From: Fallopia convolvulus
Lineage: Eukaryota > Streptophyta > Magnoliopsida > Caryophyllales > Polygonaceae
Assembly (NCBI GenBank): GCA_964016875.1
Contig: OZ024719.1
Coordinates: 33,776,679-33,840,678, forward strand
Reading direction: 5' to 3'
Length of the DNA: 64,000 nt
Shown: positions 11,899 to 23,588 of the stretch, in pieces
Layout of the letters: each line of letters starts with the position of its first letter
Position numbering within the stretch: the stretch's first letter is position 1
Notes under the pieces: model-generated
Database searches by the model: none
The model's input: only the letters and a program-made list of their open reading frames with translations
What the model was told of the DNA's origin: nothing
Position numbers and translations under genes: made by a program

Positions 11899-13137
11899 TC
11901 TCCGTTTCGAGGCTTGGAATGTTAGGGGAGTTAATAGCTCCCCTAAAATAAACATGGTGAATAAATTCACCGTGAAGAATAATTTGAGTTTGTTGGGAAT
12001 CTTGGAAACAAAAACTCTAAGGAGTAAGGAGGGGGAGCTAGCTTGGTCTTTGCTAAGGGGTTGGAAGTTTTGTACGGGGGACGGTACGGGAGAAAGGAGC
12101 CGAATGAGGGTCATGTGGGATCCGCTGATTTTGGATGTGGTAGTTCTGAGAAATACCGAGCAAGCCATCCACTGTAAAGTAAGCTTCAAAAGATCACATG
12201 AAAGCTTCTTTGCTACATTTGTCTATGCTTTTAACTCGAGCATTGAAAGAAGATTGTTGTGGAACGAGTTGGAAAACATCTCGAGGACCATGAATGGGCC
12301 ATGGGTTGTGCTAGGGGATTTGGACTGCACGCTCTCCTCAACCGAGAAATTCTCCCTCCGTAGAAGAAATGATGGCGAACCAACGGAGTTAGCAGAAGTC
12401 TTGGATAAATGTGTGCTTGAGGACCTTGCGTATTCCGAGGCTAAATTTACATGGTCCAATGAGCAAGTTGGGACGGAAAGGGTGGCCACGAAAATTGATA
12501 GGGTGTTGATTAATGAAGAGTGGAAGGGCTGCTTTAGAAACTCGTATGCCTTCTTCGGTGACACTTGGCTTTCTGATTACTCTCCGGGAATTGTTTTTGC
12601 TAACCCTAGGCATGTGGGTCATAAATTCCTCTTCCGGTTCTTCAATTATTGGACGGAGGATGTGGAGTTCCAAAGCTTTGTGGCTAGAGTTTGGAGTGCA
12701 AGAGTAGTGGGCACCGCTCAATTTGTCCTCATGACTAAACTCCAAAAGGTAAAAATGTAGCTCAAAGGCTGGTTGAGGACTAAGCATAGAGCCTTGGAGG
12801 GCTCGGTGGAGGTGAGTATCAATGGCCTTAAAAGGGCACATGAGAAGCTCAATGATGATCTTACAAGTGAGGAAAAACAAGAGGCGGTTAGGAAGGCTAA
12901 GGTGGAACTAGAGTTGAACCTCGAAAAGCTTGCTAGTGCCACCAAACAAAGGGCCAAAATTGATTGGCTCACTTTCAGAGAGGAAACCTCAGCCGTCTTC
13001 TTTAATAGAATCAAGACAAGAAAGACTTGGAAAATTCTACACCTTCTTAAAGATGAGGACGGCCGAGAGTTGTGGGGGAGGAAGAAATCGCAAAGGAGGT
13101 AGTGGGATATTATGAGAAGCTCTTTGGTGCACCCGGG
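11891..13137 (+). pseudogene. LINE-A ORF2 part 1: APE-type endonuclease and linker (broken)
   Basis: ORF2 starts at ATG 11,891, overlapping the ORF1 stop. The first ~230 codons are an exonuclease-endonuclease-phosphatase domain: AWNVRGV near the start, the LETK glutamate motif, then LGDLDC where GDFN is usual and SDYSPG where SDHSP is usual. The last two changes affect catalytic positions of the APE fold (family knowledge), so this copy probably could not nick DNA. A TAG at 12,758-12,760 interrupts the frame. The linker to the reverse transcriptase continues to about 13,100, with a frameshift near 13,070. The CRM-like element inserted at 13,138; the duplicated target is CCGGG on the left and CCAGG on the right. 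Confidence 0.8.
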
Positions 13138-13868
13138 TGATGCAGTGAAGCCTGCCATGTCTCAAACCGACGTCGATGAGTTGATTCGAGTGCCTTCTGA
13201 CGGACCAATCACAAGAAGTCGAGCTAAGAAGATTGCTCAAGGCACAACAGCGATCTTGGTTCGATTGGCAGCGGTTATTGAAGAGCCTAGCAAGGCGAAG
13301 TGGGTCTCGTGCATTCGACATCAATTGAGCCCGGATTCCATGGATTGATAATATGAGGGCCGAAATGCACTATTTCTTTATTTAGAAACATATATTAGTT
13401 TGTCTCACTTTAGGGCTGAATTTAGTAAGTGACCGGGTGAGATGAATTGGTATATGGGTCAAAGTCAACCCTTTGACTTGACCATTCTAAATTGAAGAAA
13501 ATATCTTATTTTATTATGAATAATTTCTATTTATTTTAATAATGTAGAGAAATCAGCCAATAGGCTTATGTTAGTTGGTTGATTTTCTCTCTCCTGGTTG
13601 TTAGAGATATTTTCTCTCTCCTGGTTGTTAGAGATATTTTCTCTCTCCTGGTTGTTAGAGATATTTTTAGTTTGTTAGAGATATTTTAGGTTTGTTAGGA
13701 TTATTTCCTTAAATAAATAATTCAGCTATGATTTATTTATTTAAGGTAACCTAGTTAGATTTAATTAGATATTATTATATCTTGGGAAGCAAGATAAGGA
13801 GGCTAATTCCTCTCTCCTAGGGCCGGCCACTCCCCCTTGCTTGCTCCCCAAGGATTAGCTTTTGTATT

Positions 13869-13900
13869 CTCTATTTATACTTTGCAATTTCATTAATAAA
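13869..13900 (+). promoter_or_regulatory. LTR TATA box and polyadenylation signal
   Basis: CTATTTATAC (near 13,871-13,880) is a good TATA box and AATAAA (13,895-13,900) a polyadenylation signal only ~20 bp downstream. The same close pair occurs in every LTR of this family in the window, as expected if R begins just after the TATA and transcripts end shortly after the hairpin. Exact transcript ends are not visible. Confidence 0.6.
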
Positions 13901-13914
13901 AATCAGCTTGAGAT

Positions 13915-13940
13915 TAGATAAACCCAAATTGGTTTATCTA
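13915..13940 (+). other. Conserved LTR hairpin (R/U5)
   Basis: TAGATAAACC, six-base loop, GGTTTATCTA: a perfect 10-bp stem 14 bases after AATAAA. Same structure at 21,621 (3' LTR), 33,778 (solo LTR), 42,810 (minus-strand copy), about 58,425 (copy 5), and in the non-autonomous element at 25,029. In the decayed copy at 52,417-52,440 the stem is GATTAAACC/GGTTTAATC, with matching changes on both sides. It would sit in the transcript's repeated region or leader. Confidence 0.7.
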
Positions 13941-14325
13941 GTCCTTGGGCTCAAAAACAATTGTGTTGTGTGCAATACTCGGTCGATCATCATCATCATA
14001 CCCTCGATCTCTCTCTCTCTTGTGTTGTTAAATTGGTTTGTTGATTTAGTCAATTAGATTGTTCTAGTTGTGATTGTTAAAGATCAAACTAGTTAATCAA
14101 TTGGATTTAGCGTTAGAGCCAATCCGATTGAACTATCAAGTTGATTCCTTCAACCTATCAATTCTGTTCGTTACTTCAATTTTCGGATCTGTCTGTTACT
14201 TGGATCGCAAGTTTCTTAATTTGAGAGCTTTTGTAGGTTTGAATCATAATTGCTGGCAAGATCGGGTTCCTGTGTGGTCAAATACGAGGTTTCTGAGGAG
14301 TAATCCGAGGCGATCACGTATCAAG

Positions 14326-14336
14326 TGGTATCAGAA
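14326..14336 (+). other. Primer-binding site
   Basis: TGGTATCAGAA two bases after the LTR. It resembles the plant initiator Met-tRNA complement (TGGTATCAGAGC in the usual form), diverging from the eleventh base on. Minus-strand DNA synthesis would start here. Confidence 0.75.
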
Positions 14337-14340
14337 TCCA

Positions 14341-15689
14341 GCGTCTCGCCAAGTAATTGTTTCTTTCCTTAATTTGCTTTCTAATTAATTTGATTCAGTT
14401 TTTGATCCCAAAAATCTCCCCTTTACCTAAAGTTTGAATTTTTGAGACCAAAGATTGAATTTTTCACCACCACCACCATAATTCCGCCACCCAACCACCA
14501 CGAACCACCACCACCACACCAAACTGGTGTCACTCTAGGGCACCGCACCACCCCCCAGCCCTGTCCGAACCCACCCCCACAAACCCTAGCCAATTCGGAG
14601 ATCCTAAACCCTAGAACGCACTCCACCCTTCTCGTAACCCTAACCCTAAATTGGCAGCCTAACCCTAACCCTAATTGGCGGCCAAACCCTAATCTGAAAC
14701 CCTAAACCTAGTTCGAACCCTACCAATCCTTCAAACCCTAGATCCAAATCCGCAAACCCTAACCCTAGCCCTCAGCCGAGATCACCAAACCCTAATTCCT
14801 TGTTGTTGCTTGCCCTCCAAGTAATAACCCATCTAGGAGATTTTAAGGGATTTGTTGCATGCTTTTGGTTGAATTGGTTGAGTTTTGTTGCAATTAAGAG
14901 TAGCAATTGTCTTCCTACAATTTTTATGAGTTTTTATTTCATGTTGCATGATCAATAGAGATTCATATTGCTTGGTTGATATTTGCTAATTTCTGTCATT
15001 GCATCCCATCAAATTCGACCTACCCTTTCTTCTTTTGTTAATTTGGCTTCTAGTTGGTTTCATTGGTAGCAAAAGTCACTTAGTTAAAAAAAAAAAAAAA
15101 AAAATTCAGTTCGTGTATACCCTTTTTAATTTCGTCCTTTGCATTGTTGCTTTGCTTTGCTTGTTTCTTCATTATAGCACAAGAGTAGTTTGTGCATAAA
15201 ATCAAAAAAAAAAAACAGAAAAGAAAAGTGATCTACCCCAGCTAGTTTTATGCCACTTTCAACCCTAGTGACTGCTTGCTTAAAAAGATAGCTAAGTAGA
15301 AATCACTTTGAAGAAAAAGAGTGACGAAATAAAAGTCACTAAGCCTACCATATTTTCTGTCCTTGCATGCTGAATTTTGGCTTTATTAACTTGCATAGAG
15401 TCAATTGAGAGATTGCATGTGTTTTAGAGCTCATAGAGGGATTATTTGCATTGCTTGTCTTATTGCATATTTGCCATTTGCTTAAGCTGCATATTTCCTT
15501 TAAATATCATTAGTATTCCATACCTACACTATATCTACCATTTTACTCCCTCAAAACAGCCCAAAAACTGAATTAAGTTGATTGGATTGCTTTGAGGCAA
15601 GTTTTGGCTTGATCAAGGTGTGGTATTGCTTGTTGTGATTTACTTTAGAACACATTACTCTCTCTACCTTCTTGCTTGTTTCAAGAACA
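14341..15689 (+). other. Long untranslated leader with telomere-like repeats
   Basis: About 1.35 kb between the primer site and the Gag ATG. A proline/histidine-coding CCACCA-rich stretch (14,460-14,580) is followed by CCCTAA repeats (about 14,580-14,790), A-runs at 15,085-15,104 and 15,204-15,214, then AT-rich unique sequence. The same leader is in the minus-strand copy (41,061-42,411) and, diverged, at 52,890-54,076. No conserved long reading frame. It may hold packaging or translation-control structures, but that is inference. Confidence 0.65.
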
Positions 15690-18600
15690 ATGGTGATTCC
15701 ATCAGAACCTAACCCAACTGAATTGAGTCTCACTAAGGAGGCAATCGACTTCATTAGGTTGTCCATTAGTGAAGGTGTGCGCGATGGCCAGGCTCGAGCT
15801 GTAGAACTGGCCACGGCTGCATTGGCTCCACAACTAAAGCATTTAGAGGAACAACTTGCAATATTGGTTGATTCATCTCAAGCTAGTCGCATGAGCACCC
15901 CTGCAGTCGATCTTACAAGTGACCCAAATCAAGCCTCGGGTAGCGACAAAGGCAAGCAACAACTAGTGGATGACGAACATGATATGCTTGCTAGCTACAA
16001 CAAAGATAATGATCCCCCGGCTCACTACTCCCCCACAGCAGGCCGAGGTAGAGGAAGAGGCATCGGGTCGAGGACCACCGGTTACTCATCAACAATTCTA
16101 TAATCAGCCACACAACCGGTATCCTCAAGTCACTCATCAACAAAATCAACAATACAACAACTCTTTTGATGATGTGACGTATGGTTATCCCGGGGAGGAA
16201 AGGCGCCCATGGCATCCTCCCCTAGATGATTTCTATAACCAAGCTGAGGTTGTAGAAGATCTCCCACCAGCCTATGGAGTACAACGGCCGAACAACAACA
16301 ACAACGTTAACCAAGTTGTAAATCAGATTGGGAAACGTGATATAAAGATCAAGATAGAACCATTCAATGGAGAGCTTAATCCGGAGAAGTATCTAGAGTG
16401 GGAACAAGCTACAAATTTCATTCTAGATCACATGGGATATGAAGAATGGGAGAAAGTTGCTGTTGTTGTCATCCACTTTATTGGGACCGCTAGAAATTGG
16501 TGGTTTAGAATGAAGGAGGATCGAATTAGAAAGGCCTTACCACCAATTGAAACTTGGGGCCAGCTGAAGTTTGTAATGAGGAAGAAATATGTGCCTGAAG
16601 AGCATACCGAGCACATGAGATTGAAAGTTGTAACTTGCAAACAAGGCACCAAGTCTCCAACCGAGTACTTCAATGAGCTAGAGGATCTGAGTTTTAAAGC
16701 GGGAATTCATCATTCCCAACGGTCTCTAAGGACCCAATTCATGGCTGGACTGAATCAAAGCATTCAAGACACATTAGAGATTCAACAAATCAAGGATCTC
16801 AATACTTTAGTACATTCAGCCCAACTACTCTATGAGCAGCAACAAAGGAAGAAGAAGGAAGCTTGGAATGCTACAAAAAGGTATGGTTCTAATCCTAGTT
16901 CAAATTCCAACTTTTATTCTTCTAACCCTTCTATGCAACAAAAGGGAGCTTCTAGCTCACCTAAACCAACAGGTTTTCAAGGCCAAAGGCGTCCCACCAA
17001 TGGACCTCCAAACCAGCCTAGGGCACGTGATTTAGTGTGCTACAAGTGTCAAGGAAGAGGTCATTATGCCAAGGATTGTCCAAATCTAAAGCAAGTGCTT
17101 CTCACCACCAATGGAGGATATGTGAGTGATGAAGATATACCTCCAAATCAAGTGGAGGAGGACATCAATGGACAAGAAGAGGAGGGCGTAGAGGCCATTG
17201 AACCAGATTGCACCGAACAGCCTCTAACTTTGGTAACAATGCGTACTCTTACTTTACAAGAAACACCTAGGCTAGATCAAAGGGAAAACATTTTTCATAC
17301 TAGGTGTACAGTAAAGAATCAAGTGTTATGCATGATAATTGATAGTGGTAGCTGCTGTAACATTATTAATGCTAAGGTAGTTGATCACTTGCAATTAAAA
17401 ACCCAACCTAGGGCTACTAGTTATGGTCTCAATGGAATTAATGATTCAGAAGGTCCTAATCTTGTCACCCATCAGTGTTTAGTCCGTGTTGCTATTGGTA
17501 CTTATGTTGATGACATTATGTGTGATGTAGTAAACATGGAATGCACTCATATATTGTTAGGAAGACCATGGTTATTTGATAGGAGAGTGATTTATGATGG
17601 CATGTTAAACACCTATTCTTTTAACTATGATGGGAGGAGAGTTTCTCTTCTACCCTTGTCTCCCCAACAAGTTCTACAGGATCAGGTACGTCGAGATCAA
17701 GCTAGGGCACTTAGGCGTGCCAAGGAAGAGAAAGAAGAGGCTGATTCAACGGCCAAAGCAGCGGCCCGGCGTTCGGCACCCGACGAGTCGACAAAGCCAA
17801 GCGGCGTTTCCCAGGCTCCACCCGAGCGTTCTGGCTCAAATTTTGGGACAACATCAAACACAGGTGGGGCTACTGTTTGGGACGAAAAACGCCGAGAAAA
17901 TCACCCTAAATCGTCCAAAATGCCGTGCAACAATACCAGCAATGCATCTGGGACGAAAACTGGGCTATCTCCCAATCCACTCGAGCGTTTTGGCTCAAAT
18001 TTTGGGAGCAATTCAGAGACTCAGAGAGCTACAAATATGGAAAAAGAACGCCTACAGAAAGAGCCAAAAATCAGCTTGAAAGGCAGTGTAGAAAAGCGCT
18101 CTCTTGTGACTCAGTCTAGTATTTCTTTCCCTAACTCTTCTTGCTTACTTCTTATGAGGAAAGAGATACTTATTATTAGTCAAGATATTTCACATCTTCC
18201 AAAGTGTCTACAGGATCTATTACAGGAGTTTGAAGATGTGATGCCTGAAGAGTTGCCAGAAGGCCTTCCACCAATTAGAGGCATTGAGCATCAAATCGAT
18301 TTGGTGCCCGGCGCTTCATTACCAAACCGTGCAGCCTATAGAGCAAGTCCAGAAGAGACCGCTGAGCTTCAAAGACAAGTGCAAGATCTCATGGACAAAG
18401 GCTATGTGCGTGAATCTCTCAGCCCATGCGCGGTTCCGGTGATTTTGGTGCCAAAGAAGGATGGCACATGGAGAATGTGTGTTGATTGTAGAGCGATCAA
18501 CCAAATAACAGTTAAGTACCGTCACCCCATTCCTAGACTAGATGATATGCTTGATGAGTTACATGGTGCTAATTTCTTTTCTAAAATTGATTTAAGAAGT

Positions 18601-21054
18601 GGGTACCATCAAATTAGGATGAGGGAAGGGGATGAATGGAAAACTGCCTTTAAAACTAAGTATGGCTTATATGAATGGTTAGTAATGCCTTTTGGATTAA
18701 CTAATGCACCTAGTACCTTTATGAGGCTTATGAACCATGTCTTAAGAAGATACTTAGGCAGATTTGTTGTAGTCTACTTTGATGATATCTTAATCTATAG
18801 CAAAACCATGGATGAACATGTAGATCATCTTAGGGCTGTTTTGGACACTTTAAGGTTAGAAAAGCTTTATGTTAACTTGAAAAAGTGTTCTTTTTGCTCT
18901 GAGTCTACCATTTTTCTTGGTTTTGTTGTGTCTAAAGGTGGATTGAAGGTAGATGAAGACAAGATCAAGGCAATCAAAGAATGGCCCCAGCCGACCACAC
19001 CAACAATGGTCAGATCATTTCTCGGCTTGGCTGGCTTCTACAGGAGATTTGTGCGTGATTTTAGCACAATTGCAGCCCCCCTCCACGAGCTTACAAAGAA
19101 GGATACGGCCTTTAAATGGAGGGAGCAACAAGAGGAAGCCTTCAACACTTTGAAGGACAGATTATGCCACGCCCCAGTGCTTCAACTCCCTGACTTTTCC
19201 AAGGCGTTTGAGATAGAGGTGGACGCTTCTGGACATGGCATAGGAGGCGTGCTCTTACAAGACAAGAAACCCATTGCTTATTTTAGTGAAAAGCTTAGTG
19301 GGGCTGAGTTGAATTACCCTACTTATGATAAAGAGTTGTATGCTTTAATTAGGGTCCTGAAAACTTGGTCTCATTATTTGTGGCCTAAAGAGTTTGTAAT
19401 CCATTCTGATCATGAGGCCTTGAAGTACTTGAAAGGCCAATCCAGACTCAGCAGGCGACATGCAAGATGGGTTGAATTCATGGAGACCTTTCCTTATGTT
19501 GTTAAACATAAGAAAGGCAAGGAGAATGTGGTAGCTGACGCCCTTTCTCGGAGGTATGTACTCTTGAACCTATGTGATGTTAAGATCCTTGGATTTGCAA
19601 TGATTAGGGAATTATATGCTAGTGATCCTCACTTTGCTGAAATCTATAAGAATTGCATGTCTAGGGGTGAAATAGATACTTACTTTATTGATGATGGATA
19701 CTTGTTTAAAGCTGGAAAGTTGTGCATTCCTTCATCTAGTATACGTAGGCTTCTAACTAAAGAGGTTCATGAATCAAGAGGACATAGGGGTTTAGAAAAG
19801 ACTTTAGAAGGTTTAAAAGAACACTACTATTGGCCTAAAATGAGTAATTATGTGCTGAGATTTGTCAAGAGTTGTGTTGTTTGTGCTAAAGCTAAGTCTA
19901 GACTTCACCCACATGGTTTGTACCAGCCTTTACCCATTCCTAGTTCACCTTGGGAAGACATTTCTATGGATTTCATTGTAGGTTTGCCTAGAACTAGGAA
20001 GGGTAGAGATTCTATCTTTGTAGTGGTAGATAGATTTTCCAAAATGGCTCACTTTATTCCATGTCACACGACTGATGATGCTGTGCATATTGCTGATTTG
20101 TTCTTTAGGGAAATTGTTAGATTGCATGGCATTCCTTGTTCTATTGTGTCAGATCGTGATGCTAAATTTTTGAGTTATTTTTGGAAGAGTCTATGGTCTA
20201 AATTGGGAACTAAATTGCTGTTTTCTACCTCATGTCACCCACAAACTGATGGGCAAACGGAAGTTACTAATCGAACGTTAGGGGTTTTACTTAGAACTAT
20301 GCTTAAAGCTAACCTCAAACGTTGGGAAGATGTGTTGCCTTTTGTGGAGTTTGCTTATAACAGGTCAATCCATTCAGCCACAAAGATGACCCCTTTTGAG
20401 GTTGTTTATGGGCTGAATCCGAGGACGCCGGTGGATATGACGCCTCAGCCATACAAGGGAAAAGAGAGTTTTGAAGCTAACAAGAGGGCTGAGTTTGTGA
20501 AGAAGCTACATGAGAGGACGAAGATGCACTTGGAGAGGAAATCCATGAAGTACACGGCCCATGCTGATAAGGGTCGGAGACAGGTTATCTTTGAAGAAGG
20601 AGATCTTGTTTGGGTGCATCTAAGGAAGGAAAGGTTCCCAAATCAAAGGAAAAACAAGTTAGATCAGAGAGGAGATGGACCATTTCGTATCATCAGGAGA
20701 ATCGGCCCTAATGCATATCATGTTGACATGCCTGGTGAGTATGGTGTCCATCCGACTTTTAATGTGGCTGATCTATCTCTTTATGTGCCAGATTTTGATT
20801 CCGACGTCGAATCAGAGACGATTCGAGCTCAAGTGGAGGAGAATGATGCAGTGAAGCCTGCCATGTCTCAAACCGACGTCGATGAGTTGATTCGAGTGCC
20901 TTCTGACGGACCAATCACAAGAAGTCGAGCTAAGAAGATTGCTCAAGGCACAACAGCGATCTTGGTTCGATTGGCAGCGGTTATTGAAGAGCCTAGCAAG
21001 GCGAAGTGGGTCTCGTGCATTCGACATCAATTGAGCCCGGATTCCATGGATTGA
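15690..21054 (+). pseudogene. gag-pol polyprotein, CRM-like copy 1 (one 2-bp frameshift)
   Basis: Encodes Gag, protease, reverse transcriptase, RNase H and integrase in one frame of about 1,790 codons. ATG 15,690 is the first in frame. A 2-bp deletion near 16,072, compared with the minus-strand copy, shifts the frame; from there it is open to TGA 21,052-21,054. Gag capsid-like domain about 16,345-16,800; CCHC knuckle 17,038-17,079; protease DSG at 17,341; RT about 18,370-18,900 with YFDD at 18,775-18,786; RNase H starting Asp near 19,222; integrase zinc His/Cys motif 19,768-19,884; DDE residues near 19,969, 20,152 and 20,260; GPF-type motif near 20,670. Codons after 20,844 lie inside the 3' LTR and include ITRSRAKK. 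Apart from the shift it looks functional, and the break is probably recent. Confidence 0.9.
20831..20843 (+). other. Polypurine tract inside the coding region
   Basis: AAGTGGAGGAGAA directly abuts the 3' LTR and would prime plus-strand synthesis. It is translated as part of the polyprotein (Q-V-E-E-N), so the tract is under both coding and replication constraint. Confidence 0.75.
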
Positions 21055-22029
21055 TAATATGAGGGCCGAAATGCACTATTTCTTTATTTAGAAACATATA
21101 TTAGTTTGTCTCACTTTAGGGCTGAATTTAGTAAGTGACCGGGTGAGATGAATTGGTATATGGGTCAAAGTCAACCCTTTGACTTGACCATTCTAAATTG
21201 AAGAAAATATCTTATTTTATTATGAACAATTTCTATTTATTTTAATAATGTAGAGAAATCAGTCAATAGGCTTATGTTAGTTGGTTGATTTTCTCTCTCC
21301 TGGTTGTTAGAGATATTTTCTCTCTCCTGGTTGTTAGAGATATTTTCTCTCTCCTGGTTGTTAGAGATATTTTTAGTTTGTTAGAGATATTTTAGGTTTG
21401 TTAGGATTATTTCCTTAAATAAATAATTCAGCTATGATTTATTTATTTAAGGTAACCTAGTTAGATTTAATTAGATATTATTATATCTTGGGAAGCAAGA
21501 TAAGGAGGCTAATTCCTCTCTCCTAGGGCCGGCCACTCCCCCTTGCTTGCTCCCCAAGGATTAGCTTTTGTATTCTCTATTTATACTTTGCAATTTCATT
21601 AATAAAAATCAGTTTGAGATTAGATAAACCCAAATTGGTTTATCTAGTCCTTGGGCTCAAAAACAATTGTGTTGTGTGCAATACTCGGCCGATCATCATC
21701 ATCATACCCTCGATCTCTCTCTCTCTTGTGTTGTTAAATTGGTTTGTTGATTTAGTCAATTAGATTGTTCTAGTTGTGATTGTTAAAGATCAAACTAGTT
21801 AATCAATTGGATTTAGCGTTAGAGCCAATCCGATTGAACTATCAAGTTGATTCCTTCAACCTATCAATTCTGTTCGTTACTTCAATTTTCGGATCTGTCT
21901 GTTACTTGGATCGCAAGTTTCTTAATTTGAGAGCTTTTGTAGGTTTGAATCATAATTGCTGGCAAGATCGGGTTCCTGTGTGGTCAAATACGAGGTTTCT
22001 GAGGAGTAATCCGAGGCGATCACGTATCA
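20844..22029 (+). repeat. 3' LTR of CRM-like copy 1
   Basis: 1,186 bp, the same length as the 5' LTR. Contains the last ~70 codons of the polyprotein (stop at 21,054). Its far end is followed by CCAGG (22,030-22,034) and then LINE-A ORF2 sequence. Confidence 0.9.
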
Positions 22030-23588
22030 CCAGGGCCTCCTCTTATCCTCCCGTTTGCCTTGATGATTTAGGGGGGCCGAGGCTTGATGAAGAAGACGTG
22101 ACCGGGCTTTGTATCGAGCCCACGGTGGAGGAGGTGCGTAGGGCTATCTTCCACATTAAAGCCAACAAATCCCCCGGCCCGGACGGGTTTGGAAGTCATT
22201 TTGACAAGTCTTGTTGGGAGATTATAAAGGCAGATGTAGTGGAGGCCGTCAAGGAGTTTTTTAGAACGGGCCAATTGTTACGATATTGGAACAACACGTT
22301 CATTAGTCTAATTACTAAGGTGGAGGAGCCCTTTATGGTGAAGGAATTTAGACCAATATCTTGTTGTAACGTGTTCCAAAAAGCTATTTCTAAGATCATG
22401 GTGGAGAGAATTCGGCCTTTGCTAGGGAAGGTGGTAGCCACCAACCAAGGTGCCTTTGTTCCCGGGAGGTTGTTGATGCATAATGTGGCGGTTGCCCAAG
22501 AGTTGGTGTCTAATTATGAAGAGAGGGATGTGTCAAGAAGGTGTGTGATAAAGGCGGATCTTCATAAAGCTTATGATTGCTTAAATTGGGAGTTCCTAGA
22601 GAAGACACTTACTTTTTTGAAGTTCCCTCCCCACTTGATCCACCTAATCATGGTATGTGTCTCTACCCCTCGCTTTTCTATTCTTGTAAATGGGGAAGCC
22701 AAAGGCTTTTTCGAGAACAAAAGGGGATTGAGGCAAGGGGACCCCCTCTCCCCCTTCCTCTTTGTCCTTGTTATGGAGATGCTAAGTAGATTGTTGAAAA
22801 CAGAGAGTGCCTCGGGGGGTTTCTTTTTCCACCCAAAATGCAAACAACTTGGCCTCCTAAGCTTACGCGGATGATCTTCTCGTTTTTTGCAAACCCAAGG
22901 GGAACTCTCTTCACATTTTATCCGAGTGCTTGAAGAGGTTTGGGGATAATTCGGGTTTGGTCACAAGCACCTCCAAAACTCATATCTACTTTGGGGGAGT
23001 GGAAGAGGGGGAAAAGAGGGAGTTGGCGAGCGATCTTGGTTTTGAGGTGGGAGAGTTCCCGGTGAGATACCTTGGCTTCCCTCTCCACACGAGAAAAATC
23101 CGTATTTCCGACTATGCTCCCCTCTTGAGCAAAATCACAAACCTCCTCCAAACTCTCTCTTATATCGGGAGGGCGGAGGTAATAAGATGCATGGTGGGAG
23201 GTGTTATCTCTTTTTGGGCACAAATGGTAGTACTTCCCAAGGGAGTCATAAGGAGAATTGAGGCGCTTTGTCGGGAATATCTTTGGTCGGGGAGGGTGGA
23301 AGGAAGGAAAGCCCGAGTGGCTTGGGAGGATGTGTGTAGACCTTATGAGGAGGGGGGTTTAAACCTTAAGAAGGTGGGGGCTTGGAACAAAACGGTGTTT
23401 TTCCGGCTTGGTTTTGATATCCTCTCGGGCAAGAGTAATTTGTGGACGGGATGGGTGGGCTCTAACCACCTAAGGAGGGCGGAGTTTTGGAGGGTAAATA
23501 TTAAGAATGCCGACTCGTGGGTGTGGAGGAATCTTATGAGATTAAGGGAGGTAATGAGGGGTGTTCTAGAGGTGCACAACCAAGGGGT
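22030..23588 (+). pseudogene. LINE-A ORF2 part 2: reverse transcriptase (broken)
   Basis: Non-LTR reverse transcriptase continuing from 13,137. Motifs in order: KSPGPDGF, FRPISCCNV, DLHKAYD, RGLRQGDPLSPFLF, then YADD. The bases for YADD are at 22,864-22,875, but a small deletion just upstream, compared with the expected spacing and with LINE-B, puts them out of frame with the preceding RT; the first frame ends at 22,874. The second frame runs on through thumb and connector to the insertion of the non-autonomous element at 23,589. Compared with LINE-B there is also an in-frame 12-bp deletion near 23,150. The upstream frame happens to be open back into the LTR (from 21,780), which is a chance fusion. 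Confidence 0.85.

Larger units (their letters stand above)
13138..14323 (+). repeat. 5' LTR of CRM-like copy 1
   Basis: 1,186 bp, TG...CA. The first ~210 bp (13,139-13,348) duplicate the 3' end of the polyprotein gene, about 70 codons ending SPDSMD. Then come three tandem copies of a ~28-bp unit (TTCTCTCTCCTGGTTGTTAG, about 13,580-13,665), a TATA region and AATAAA, a 10-bp-stem hairpin, a CATCAT run and a conserved GATCAAACTAGTTAATC block. Differs from the 3' LTR at four positions that I could find. Confidence 0.9.
13138..22029 (+). mobile_element. CRM-like Ty3/gypsy retrotransposon, copy 1 (nearly intact)
   Basis: Complete LTR retrotransposon of 8,892 bp: 5' LTR, primer-binding site, long leader, single gag-pol frame, polypurine tract and 3' LTR. 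Both LTRs are 1,186 bp and start TGATGCAG and end ACGTATCA. I count four differences between them (about 0.3%), so insertion is recent. The flanking 5-bp repeats are CCGGG and CCAGG, one mismatch. Domain order Gag-PR-RT-RH-IN with a GPF-type C-terminus and no obvious chromodomain, plus coding sequence that continues into the 3' LTR, point to the chromovirus CRM clade; clade assignment is from memory of family features and not from a tree. Confidence 0.9.

Noticed and set aside
14442..14705. Proline/histidine-rich frame in the leader (and antisense at 42,045-42,308)
   Set aside because: Low-complexity CCACCA and CCCTAA repeats keep frames open on both strands; no conserved start and broken in copy 4.
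21780..22874. 364-codon frame joining the LTR end to LINE reverse transcriptase
   Set aside because: It crosses the LTR/LINE integration boundary at 22,029. The N-terminal part is LTR sequence that is non-coding in other copies; the fusion is accidental.
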